The notes beneath the pieces are model-generated. The model had not been told where the DNA came from and searched no databases. It was given only the letters and a program-made list of their open reading frames with translations. A stretch of DNA of 7,489 nt, taken from assembly GCA_030622265.1 (NCBI GenBank), contig JAUXGG010000068.1:1-7489 (forward strand). Direction: 5' to 3'. The stretch is from Candidatus Eiseniibacteriota bacterium (lineage in GTDB: Bacteria; Arandabacterota; Arandabacteria; Arandabacterales; Arandabacteraceae). Of the stretch, positions 1-6,725 are shown piece by piece. A program made the position numbers and the translations under genes. Position 1 is the stretch's first letter; every line of letters begins with the position of its first letter.

Positions 1-1
1 G

Positions 2-979
2 ACGGCGGCCTGCCTGGTTCGCTACGCGCCCGGGAAGGTCTCCTGTATCATAGACTCAACGAAGCGGGGCAGGTCTATAGAGGAGGTGCTCGGCTTCGGC
101 GGAGGGATCCCCATCGTGGGCTCGCTGGATGAGGCCCTCGTTCTTGAGCCTGATTCGCTGATAATGGGTATCGCGCCCAGGGGAGGCGCCCTGCCGGATG
201 AATGGCGGCAGATCGTGCTCGATGCGATCACAGGCGGGCTTAACATCATAAGCGGTCTCCACACCATGCTGGGAGCCGACCCCGGGATCCTCGAGGCCGC
301 CAGGAAAAGGGGGGTGGAGATCTGGGATATCAGACGGCCCCCGGTTCCTGACGGGATCTCGCAGGGACTCTTAAGAAACAAGACAGGCAAGGTCGTTCTT
401 ACGGTGGGTTCGGATTGCCGCACGGGAAAGATGACTGTAGCCTATGAACTGGTTCGCGCTCTTAAGTCGATGGGTACGGGTGCGACTTTCGTCCCGACCG
501 GGCAGACCGGGATCCTGCTGGAGGGTTGGGGTGTGGCCGTGGACAGGGTTCCCGGCGATTTCATGGCCCGGGTCGTGGAGGACATGACCTTGAAGGCGCT
601 GAACAAGGCCGGGCTGGCGGTTGTCGAGGGACAGGGGGCGATTTCCCATCCAAGCTACTCCGGGGTCGCCCTGGGCATAATCCACGGCTGTTGTCCCGAT
701 GGCATGATCCTGTGCCACGACTCAAGCAGGAGCGAGATACCGGGCTTCGCTGTAGCGATCCCCTCGCTGGGCGAGTTGATCGCAATGCATGAGATCATCA
801 CTGCCCCGGTGTTTAAGTCCCGCGTAATCGGGATTGCGCTAAACACCCACGGCATGAGCGAAGCTGAAGCCGCGGCCCGGGTGGCTGAGGCCGAAGAGGA
901 TACCGGGCTCCCGGCCACGGACGTAATACGGTGGGGCTGCGGCAAACTCATCCGGACTCTTCAGGAGGGTCTGCTCTGA
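2..979 (+). CDS. dgcN: DUF1611 family protein, probable D-glutamate N-acetyltransferase (DgcN-type), 5'-truncated by the window edge
   Basis: The reading frame is open from base 2, and codons 1-28 encode good family sequence (YAPGKVSCIIDSTKRGR around residues 8-24). The GTG at 86 is therefore internal and the true start lies upstream of the window. The visible 325 codons approach the usual family length of about 330-350 residues, so only the extreme N-terminus is missing. The N-terminal half carries the DUF1611 N domain. The C-terminal half has a glycine-rich P-loop-like motif GSDCRTGKM (bases 407-433), then TGQTGILLEGWG and EGQGAISHPSYSG, all DUF1611 hallmarks. Characterised members (DgcN of marine proteobacteria and haloarchaea) acetylate D-glutamate with acetyl-CoA in the cytoplasm. 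The stop overlaps the start of the racemase gene, which supports a two-step pathway. Family assignment is firm; the D-Glu substrate is inferred from homology and context. Confidence 0.85.
   Translation, partial: TAACLVRYAPGKVSCIIDSTKRGRSIEEVLGFGGGIPIVGSLDEALVLEPDSLIMGIAPRGGALPDEWRQIVLDAITGGLNIISGLHTMLGADPGILEAARKRGVEIWDIRRPPVPDGISQGLLRNKTGKVVLTVGSDCRTGKMTVAYELVRALKSMGTGATFVPTGQTGILLEGWGVAVDRVPGDFMARVVEDMTLKALNKAGLAVVEGQGAISHPSYSGVALGIIHGCCPDGMILCHDSSRSEIPGFAVAIPSLGELIAMHEIITAPVFKSRVIGIALNTHGMSEAEAAARVAEAEEDTGLPATDVIRWGCGKLIRTLQEGLL
963..968 (+). promoter_or_regulatory. Shine-Dalgarno sequence for the racemase gene
   Basis: A perfect AGGAGG lies inside the last codons of the dgcN-like gene, 7 bases before the CTG at 976. 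It decides the start of the next gene: it is too far downstream to serve the GTG at 931, and no ATG, GTG or TTG in the correct frame sits at a usable distance. The arrangement suggests translational coupling. Confidence 0.65.
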
Positions 980-2016
980 GAATCGACTGCATTGATGCGC
1001 GGCTCACGCTCTCGGTGCCTTTCGCCATATCGAGAAGCACCACCGAGGTGCGACAGATCTGCATTGCCCGGATCGAGCACGAGAGAGTGACGGGGTATGG
1101 TGAGGCGTCGCCTTCCGCGTTCTATGGTGACAGCCCCGAAAAGGCCCGACAGGCTATATCAGGCGCGGGAGACACCCTGGGCGACTACCCTTTCGATGTT
1201 TGGAGCTCATCCGAGATCGAGAGCATAGCCCGGCAGATGTCCCTGCGCTTTCCGGAAAGCCCTTCCGGCAGGGCGGCGGTGGAGATGGCCCCCTGGGACA
1301 TCGCAGGCAAGATCAGGGGTCTGCCCGTATTCAAGCTCCTGGAGCTTTCAGCCGGGCCGCTGCCGAAAACGTCTTTCACTGTCGGGGTTACCAATGCCGG
1401 TGTTGCCCGCGGTATGCTTGACTCGCTGCGGCGGTTTCCCATCCTGAAGGCCAAGGTCGGCTTCGGTGACGAAGAGGCCCTCCTCAAGCTCCTCTGCGAG
1501 GAGACGGATGCGGCCCTGAGGGTCGACGCCAACGAGGGCTGGTCGCTCGATGAGGCCGTCGAGAAGATCAGCGCCTACCGGGACCGCTTCTCGATTGAGT
1601 TATTCGAGCAGCCTCTTCCCAGACAGGACATCGAAGGCTACCGGAAGCTCAGACAGGCGACCGATGCCATCATCATCGTGGATGAGAGCATCGTTAACGA
1701 GGAGGATGTGGCTCCCTGGCAGGGCCTGGTGGACGGGGTCAATATCAAGCTGATGAAGTGCGGCGGCCTGCTCCACGCCGCCCGGATAGCATCTGCGGCC
1801 AGGGCCTTCGGCATGAAGGTGATGCTGGGCTGCATGGTTGAGAGCTCGCTCGCCATAACCGCGGCGGCCCACCTGGCGTCGCTCGCCGACTACTGTGACC
1901 TCGACGGGAATCTCCTCATAAGCAATGACCCTTTCACCGGGGTGAAGGCCCGGGAGGGGGTACTCGAGCTGAGTGAATCGCCCGGCCTGGGCGCGGCGCC
2001 CGTCTCCGCTCTGTGA
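976..2016 (+). CDS. dgcA: Enolase-superfamily racemase/epimerase: N-acetyl-D-glutamate racemase (DgcA-type) or L-Ala-D/L-Glu dipeptide epimerase
   Basis: This encodes 346 residues from the CTG at 976, the usual length for this family. The start choice rests on AGGAGG 7 bases upstream, the CTGA overlap with the preceding stop, and an N-terminus (RIDCIDARLTLSVPF) that aligns with the family start; the longer GTG start at 931 would add 15 unrelated residues. Catalytic elements of the muconate-lactonizing subgroup are intact: KxK (K158, K160), metal ligands D184 (DANEGW), E211 (FEQPLP) and D236 (VDES), and the second base K258 (NIKLMKCGG). These support Mg-dependent 1,1-proton transfer at the glutamate alpha carbon. 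DLD at 308-310 matches the DxD motif that dipeptide epimerases use to hold a free ammonium group. Coupling to a DUF1611 gene favours N-acetyl-D-Glu to N-acetyl-L-Glu; Ala-Glu epimerisation in murein peptide recycling is the alternative. The family is certain, the substrate is not. Confidence 0.88.
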   Translation: MRIDCIDARLTLSVPFAISRSTTEVRQICIARIEHERVTGYGEASPSAFYGDSPEKARQAISGAGDTLGDYPFDVWSSSEIESIARQMSLRFPESPSGRAAVEMAPWDIAGKIRGLPVFKLLELSAGPLPKTSFTVGVTNAGVARGMLDSLRRFPILKAKVGFGDEEALLKLLCEETDAALRVDANEGWSLDEAVEKISAYRDRFSIELFEQPLPRQDIEGYRKLRQATDAIIIVDESIVNEEDVAPWQGLVDGVNIKLMKCGGLLHAARIASAARAFGMKVMLGCMVESSLAITAAAHLASLADYCDLDGNLLISNDPFTGVKAREGVLELSESPGLGAAPVSAL

Positions 2017-2184
2017 AGGAAGTAGCCATCTCACCGTAGGGACAGGGTGACCTCGCGCCCCCTTTCTTTACCTCTATGTATGCCGGTTTCTTTGATGCTA
2101 AAGCCTTAGCGCACCTCCGCCGATAATTCTCTTGTGGGGAGTCAATACATGCAAATTCGAACACTCTTAACGGAGAGGTGTGCT
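2017..2184. other. Intergenic region between the metabolic pair and the outer-membrane operon
   Basis: This 168-base gap holds no convincing gene. There is a 5-bp stem TCACC/GGTGA (2031-2035 with 2046-2050, 10-base loop) followed by a C/T-rich run, at best a poor terminator for the upstream pair. A second short hairpin, GCTAA/TTAGC with a 4-base loop, lies at 2097-2110. GATAAT at 2122-2127 resembles a -10 box but has no -35 at proper spacing: TTGATG at 2092 is 24 bases away. A Bacteroidetes-style TTTG at 2091-2094 with TAATTCTC at 2124-2131 is also only a partial match. The region probably contains the operon promoter, but it cannot be placed with confidence. Confidence 0.4.
2172..2178 (+). 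promoter_or_regulatory. Ribosome binding site deciding the start of the TonB-dependent receptor
   Basis: GGAGAGG ends 6 bases before the ATG at 2185, which begins a clean signal peptide. In-frame starts further upstream exist (GTG at 2134; ATG at 2149 with GGGGAG 7 bases before it), but they would put 12-17 extra residues ahead of the signal peptide. Confidence 0.6.
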
Positions 2185-4800
2185 ATGCGCAGGCCCGCAT
2201 TAGGTGTGATTGCCGGGTTGATTGTGGTCCTCTTTGCCTGCTGCGTGCAGGCGGGCACGACCGGCAAGATCGCCGGCATCGTAATCGATGCTGATACCGG
2301 TGAACCCCTGTTTGCAGTGAACGTGATGGTGGAGAATACCACTCTCGGCGGAATCACGAACCTCGAGGGACTTTACCATGTCGTCAACCTTCCGCCCGGC
2401 ACCTATTCGGTGAAGGCCACCATGATGGGTTACCAGACGATGGTTAAGAACCGCGTCATTGTAAGCACAGATCTGACCAGTACCATCGACTTCGTCTTGA
2501 ACCCGGCGGTGCTGGACGTGGTTCCTGAGATCGTCGTGACGGCGGAGCGGCCGATGATCAGGAAGGATGTGACTTCATCGGTCACCATCGTAGACCGGGA
2601 AGAGATCGCCATGCTTCCTGTGGAGTCGCCATTCGACATCGTCGCCTACCAGACGGGCGCCGCCGTCGACAGGCGAGGCCTGCACGTCCGCGGAGGCCGC
2701 GAGACCGAGTTGGCTTACACAGTCAACGGGGCGAGCATTCTCGATCCCATCTTCTCCAGGGCATCCGCAAGCTACGACGAGGCGGCCATTCAGGAAATGG
2801 TCATCCAGAGCGGTGGCTTCAATCCCGAGTACGGAAATGCCCAGTCGGGCATCGTGAACATAATCACCAGGGAGGGCGGTCTCAGGTTCAAGGGACAGGT
2901 CGACCTGGGGTTCTACCTGCCTGTCGAATCCCTGTGGGAGTCGGCTAACAATGCGTCAAAATACGATACCGGTTTCAGGACCGCGAAGCTCACCTTGAGC
3001 GGCCCGACGCCCTGGACCAAGCAGCTCAGGTACTTCATCTCCGGTGAGACCACCAAGTGGAAGGACTGGGATCCGCACGTGTTTGTGCTACCCAACCAGG
3101 GTCGTGACCGTGACCAGCTGATCTGGAAGGTCACGGGCTTCCCGGGCAACAGCATGAAGCTGTTCTTCGAAGGTATCTACTACGATACCCAGTTCAGCGC
3201 ATGGGATGCGCAGCGCCAGAAGGTCCCCGAGAGCTTCCTTGGCTACAACCGCGGTACGTTTATCGGGATTCTCGGTCTCAGCCACATGATCAGCAACAAC
3301 ACCTACTATGATCTTACGGTCTCCAGGTTCGAGACCGACTACCATGTCGCCCAGCCGGGCAAGTGGTGGGATATGAGCAAGTCACAGGAGTGGAACACTA
3401 GCCCGGAGGAAGAGGGTGGAGGCGGCCTCAGCCTCTCGCCTGAGTATGATGAGGACAACTTCATAGTGAGCGGTGACAATCCCCTGTTCCACCAGTCAAA
3501 CACCGAGATTTACAGCACGAGGGCCAGCATCACCAGCCAGGTGAACTCACATCACCAGGTCAAGGTTGGTGGCGAGCTCTCAAAGTACAAGACGCTTCAC
3601 CAGGAAGTCTATGCGCCTTCGGGGAACATCTACCGGAACGACTATCTGGTAAAACCCCTCTATGGAGTCGCCTATGTGCAGGACAAGGTCGAGTACAGCG
3701 GCCTGATCGTGAACTTCGGTGCGAGATTCGACTACTTCGATCCCAGTGTCAAGGTACCGTCGGATCCTATCTATCCGTGGGACCCGGAGACACAGATACC
3801 CGGACCCGAAGGCGGCGGTCCTGACAACACCGAGCCTCCGCTGTGGAACTTGGTGGATGCCTCACCGCATTACAGTATCAGTCCCAGGCTGGGCATATCC
3901 CATCCCGTGGGCTGCACCTCAGTGCTTCACTTCACTTACGGGCACTACTACCAGATTCCGGCGTTCGGATACCTTTATACCAACACCAAGTATGACATGG
4001 GCGGCCACTGGCCACTCATAGGCAACCCGAGGCTGGCCCCGGAGCAGACGGTTTCGTACGAGGTCGGTCTCGAGCACCTGATCAGGCCGGACCTGATGTT
4101 CGACGTGACCGGCTTCTACAAGGACATGGACAACCTGATATCTACCCAGGTCGTAAACAACAGCAAGGACCCCGATACCCAAATCACTTCGCCCGGCGCT
4201 ACCGAGTACACCACCTACCTGAACAGCGACTGGGGCAATGTGCGGGGTGTGGAATTCACCATGCAGCAGAGGTTCCGGGAAGACTGGATGGGCCGGCTGC
4301 TCTATACCTACATGATCGCGAAGGGAAGAAGCTCCGATGCGATAGAGGGATACCTCAATCACTTCGCAGACAATGTGCCTCCGACCAAGGAATACTATCT
4401 TGACTGGGACAGGCGGCACACCCTGATCTTAGACCTCGGCTATGGCCGGCGCGCGAACTGGGCTGTCAACGTACTCTTGAAATATGCGTCGGGCTCGCCC
4501 TATACCCCGGCCGAGAACACCAGGTCGGCCCAGCCGGAGCAGAACACGGCCCGGTTCCCAACCACTTCGACGGTCAATATGAAACTCTCCAAGGACTTTC
4601 ACTTCCAGAGCAGCAACCAGCAGGTATTCCTGGAGATCTACAATCTCTTCGACAAGAAGAACCTCATTAGTTTCGACGATGACGACACCGATCTTATGAG
4701 GCATCTAAGGTACACCGGTGAGTGGACCGGTCCCTATTACGATGTCACGGTCTACGGCCCGCCAAGAGAGATCAGGGCAGGCTTCAAGATAGGATTCTAA
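2185..4800 (+). CDS. TonB-dependent outer-membrane receptor with N-terminal carboxypeptidase-regulatory-like domain
   Basis: The protein has 871 residues from the ATG at 2185. A Sec signal peptide covers residues 1-23 (cleavage likely after VQA). A CarboxypepD_reg-like beta-sandwich spans about 27-106 (GKIAGIVIDADTGEP, then LPPGTYSVKATMMGYQ). The plug domain spans about 115-232, opening with EIVVTAERP and containing HVRGGRETELAYTVNG and EYGNAQSGIVNIITREGG. The rest is a beta-barrel with receptor signatures SPRLGISHPV (from 566), YGHYYQIP (from 585) and GNPRLAPEQTVSYEVGLEH (from 613). It ends in GFKIGF with a terminal Phe, as expected for BamA-assembled barrels. Such proteins import a ligand across the outer membrane using TonB energy. 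The layout resembles SusC-like receptors, but no SusD lipoprotein is present in the window. The exported protein follows after 15 bases, suggesting co-expression. The substrate is unknown. Confidence 0.9.
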   Translation: MRRPALGVIAGLIVVLFACCVQAGTTGKIAGIVIDADTGEPLFAVNVMVENTTLGGITNLEGLYHVVNLPPGTYSVKATMMGYQTMVKNRVIVSTDLTSTIDFVLNPAVLDVVPEIVVTAERPMIRKDVTSSVTIVDREEIAMLPVESPFDIVAYQTGAAVDRRGLHVRGGRETELAYTVNGASILDPIFSRASASYDEAAIQEMVIQSGGFNPEYGNAQSGIVNIITREGGLRFKGQVDLGFYLPVESLWESANNASKYDTGFRTAKLTLSGPTPWTKQLRYFISGETTKWKDWDPHVFVLPNQGRDRDQLIWKVTGFPGNSMKLFFEGIYYDTQFSAWDAQRQKVPESFLGYNRGTFIGILGLSHMISNNTYYDLTVSRFETDYHVAQPGKWWDMSKSQEWNTSPEEEGGGGLSLSPEYDEDNFIVSGDNPLFHQSNTEIYSTRASITSQVNSHHQVKVGGELSKYKTLHQEVYAPSGNIYRNDYLVKPLYGVAYVQDKVEYSGLIVNFGARFDYFDPSVKVPSDPIYPWDPETQIPGPEGGGPDNTEPPLWNLVDASPHYSISPRLGISHPVGCTSVLHFTYGHYYQIPAFGYLYTNTKYDMGGHWPLIGNPRLAPEQTVSYEVGLEHLIRPDLMFDVTGFYKDMDNLISTQVVNNSKDPDTQITSPGATEYTTYLNSDWGNVRGVEFTMQQRFREDWMGRLLYTYMIAKGRSSDAIEGYLNHFADNVPPTKEYYLDWDRRHTLILDLGYGRRANWAVNVLLKYASGSPYTPAENTRSAQPEQNTARFPTTSTVNMKLSKDFHFQSSNQQVFLEIYNLFDKKNLISFDDDDTDLMRHLRYTGEWTGPYYDVTVYGPPREIRAGFKIGF

Positions 4801-4815
4801 AGCCGGAGGTTTGAA

Positions 4816-6699
4816 ATGGAGATCAGGAAGACCATCCCGATCTGCGCATTAATCGTTCTCTTTGTCTGCTTCAACGCATTCGCCTATCACGAGGGTCTCG
4901 TCGAGCGCTTCGGGCGCGAGGGGGCCGGCCTTCTCGAGGGCGCGGCTGCCCCATGTGTGTCCGCGAACTTCAGTTTCACGATAGGGGACCTATGGTATCC
5001 CGGCGTATATACCATCGGCATCTGTCTGGACACGGGCTACTATCCCGGGTCCTCGGGGAACCTCCAGATCTTCCAGGGTGGTCCCTGGGCCGGCGGATTC
5101 GTGGTCGAGGCCGATGCGGGGGAACCCTGGACTGCGATAGGCACCTTCGACCAGCTGGACTTTCTCATGTATGATTCGGTGTGCAGCGGCTTCAACATAG
5201 CCCAACCTGGCCACAGCTCCATAGAGGTCGCAAGCAGCTTCGATACCTACTATTCACCCACGGACCTGGGTGTGGAGCATACCCTCACCTACAAGATGTG
5301 GGGCGACCCTCAGGTGGACGACTTCGTGATCATCCAGGCCGACCTGAAGTTCAACAAGGCGGTCCGGCACTTCTGGTGGGGCTGGATGAACGACTGTGAT
5401 ATTGGCAACAACAGCCTTCCGGACCACTACTATGACGACCTGACCGGCTACGACCGCTCGAGAGGCCTTGCCTACATGTATGACGACGACGGCGACCCGG
5501 TCAAGGAAAGCGACCCGACCAGCAAGCTCCTTTCCCCGACCCACGTCGGCCAGGTGCTGCTTGCCGCGCCTCCTCCGGGAGGATCGGTCACCGAAGCCAT
5601 GACCACCAATGTCGCCTGGGAGACCTTCTCCTGGTGGGACTGGAACAACGATGTCACAAGCGGGGCCTCTGCATACGAGAGAATGGCGATCGGACAGATC
5701 AAGGAAACCCCGCCTGAGACTCCTTTCGATTATCGCATCATGACCGCGATAGGGCCCTATGAGGCCGAGGCAGGCGAAGAGGCCTCCTTCGTGTTCGCGA
5801 TCGTCTTCGGTGACGGCTATGACCAGACCTACTGGTCCCGGCGCGAGAGTGCGGGTGCCGAGGTATCCCCGCTGGGTACGCTGGTTGACCATGCAGAGAT
5901 GGCGAAGACGTTTTACGCGAACGGGCTCGAACTTGACGATCCCGCACCTGCCGCGCCGAGCCTGGCCGAGCCTCTTCTCGATGGGAGGGAAGTGGAGATC
6001 AGCTGGCAGTCGGTCTCGGAAGAGGACGATGACTTCGCGGGCTACAGGGTGTACAGGAGCCTGGTCTCGAATGTCGGGCCCTGGGACTTGATAGGCGACC
6101 ATGCAGGCAGGCCATTCGTCAACAGCCAGGTTGACACCCTGCGGATCGGCTTCCCGACCTTCTACCTGGCAACCGCGTATGATATTGCGGGGAACGAGTC
6201 GACGACCGGTTCGATGTTCACCAAGACCATGGACGGGGTCTACTCCACGACCAAGCCAACCGACTACTCGGGTGACTGCGAGGACTATTGTGCGGCTGAG
6301 TGCCAGGGTTGTCCTGAATGTTACGAGAGGTGCCTCAAGAGCTGCATGGGCGACCGCCTCGATAACCCGCTCGATGATATCTTGGTCGCCCCCAACCCTT
6401 ACCGGGGCAGTGCGCAGTGGGAGCGCCTGGATTATGAGAATCGCATATCGTTCTACAACCTGCCCAAGCGCTGTACCATCTACATACATTCCATGACCGG
6501 TGAGCTGGTGAACACCATCCCTCATAATATGGCCGGCGATCCGGACCCGGATCCGCCCGGGACCGAGACGGGCGGTGAGAGTTGGGACATGCTCACGTTC
6601 AACTACCAGTCGATTGCCAGCGGCATCTATATCTACCGCGTGGTGAGTCCCGATTATGGTGAGAAGATCGGCAAATTCGCTGTCATAAAGGGTGAATAG
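4816..6699 (+). CDS. Exported multidomain protein with FN3-like domain, seven-cysteine cluster and C-terminal T9SS/FlgD-like sorting domain
   Basis: This is a 627-residue protein. GGAGG ends 6 bases before the ATG. The signal peptide is residues 1-23 (AFA cleavage). Residues 24-375 form a large probably beta-rich region without a named domain. It includes Trp clusters (FWWGW at 186-190, FSWWDW at 271-276) and Asp-rich stretches (NDCDIGNN, then LAYMYDDDGD) of a style common in exported proteins of FCB candidate phyla, possibly calcium-binding. An FN3-like domain spans about 376-472 (EISWQSV, AGYRVYRS, YLATAYDIAGNES). C488-C510 is a seven-cysteine cluster. Residues 520-627 are a FlgD-like/type A sorting domain: VAPNPYRG, ISFYNLP, TIYIHSMTGELVNTI, SWDML, ASGIYIYRV, GKFAVIKGE. 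The protein is probably exported and retained at the surface through T9SS. Its position between a TonB receptor and a PorV-like gene suggests a partner role, perhaps ligand capture. I recognise no enzymatic domain. Confidence 0.8.
   Translation: MEIRKTIPICALIVLFVCFNAFAYHEGLVERFGREGAGLLEGAAAPCVSANFSFTIGDLWYPGVYTIGICLDTGYYPGSSGNLQIFQGGPWAGGFVVEADAGEPWTAIGTFDQLDFLMYDSVCSGFNIAQPGHSSIEVASSFDTYYSPTDLGVEHTLTYKMWGDPQVDDFVIIQADLKFNKAVRHFWWGWMNDCDIGNNSLPDHYYDDLTGYDRSRGLAYMYDDDGDPVKESDPTSKLLSPTHVGQVLLAAPPPGGSVTEAMTTNVAWETFSWWDWNNDVTSGASAYERMAIGQIKETPPETPFDYRIMTAIGPYEAEAGEEASFVFAIVFGDGYDQTYWSRRESAGAEVSPLGTLVDHAEMAKTFYANGLELDDPAPAAPSLAEPLLDGREVEISWQSVSEEDDDFAGYRVYRSLVSNVGPWDLIGDHAGRPFVNSQVDTLRIGFPTFYLATAYDIAGNESTTGSMFTKTMDGVYSTTKPTDYSGDCEDYCAAECQGCPECYERCLKSCMGDRLDNPLDDILVAPNPYRGSAQWERLDYENRISFYNLPKRCTIYIHSMTGELVNTIPHNMAGDPDPDPPGTETGGESWDMLTFNYQSIASGIYIYRVVSPDYGEKIGKFAVIKGE
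6277..6345 (+). other. Seven-cysteine cluster with symmetric spacing inside the exported protein
   Basis: Cysteines 488, 492, 496, 499, 502, 506 and 510 give the spacing C-3-C-3-C-2-C-2-C-3-C-3-C, a mirror image about the central C499. The stretch also holds acidic and aromatic residues and sits in the linker between the FN3-like domain and the sorting domain. It could be a disulfide-rich knot, a metal site or a cofactor-attachment site. It is not a CxxCH haem motif, and I do not recognise it as a named domain. Confidence 0.7.
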
Positions 6700-6711
6700 C
6701 AAATAGCCTTG

Positions 6712-6717
6712 AGGAGG
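6712..6717 (+). promoter_or_regulatory. Ribosome binding site of the PorV-like gene
   Basis: A perfect AGGAGG lies 8 bases before the ATG at 6726, in the 26-base gap after the exported-protein gene. It favours the ATG at 6726 over the in-frame ATG at 6735, which would be 17 bases away. Confidence 0.7.
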
Positions 6718-6725
6718 TCTTAGTC

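Noticed and set aside
86..88. GTG as the start of the DUF1611 gene
   Set aside because: The frame is open upstream to base 2 and that stretch encodes conserved family sequence, so the GTG is an internal Val codon. The preceding GAGGAG merely looks like a ribosome binding site.
931..975. GTG start giving a 361-residue racemase
   Set aside because: It adds 15 residues with no family match and lies 32 bases upstream of the good AGGAGG.
2031..2065. Rho-independent terminator after the racemase gene
   Set aside because: The stem is only 5 bp with a 10-base loop and is followed by a C-rich rather than T-rich stretch, so it is too weak to call as a terminator.
2230..2250. Lipobox in the TonB receptor signal peptide (LFAC at residues 16-19)
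   Set aside because: The Phe at -2 fits a lipobox poorly, a signal peptidase I site (VQA) follows directly, and receptors of this type are not normally lipoproteins.
3919..4419. A 166-codon minus-strand open frame inside the TonB receptor gene
   Set aside because: It is in register with the receptor's codons and open for the same codon-usage reason; the receptor barrel motifs on the plus strand are clear.
5571..5583. Near-perfect palindrome TCCTCC-G-GGAGGA
   Set aside because: It lies within codons for Pro-Pro-Pro-Gly-Gly-Ser, so the symmetry follows from the amino acids. A one-base centre cannot form a hairpin of full stem length, and no T-run follows.
5254..6702. A 482-codon open frame on the minus strand opposite the exported-protein gene
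   Set aside because: Its codons are exactly in register with the sense codons, so it stays open merely because the sense gene rarely uses TTA, CTA and TCA. The product is Arg/His/Val-rich without any recognisable domain, while the sense protein has a signal peptide and clear domains.
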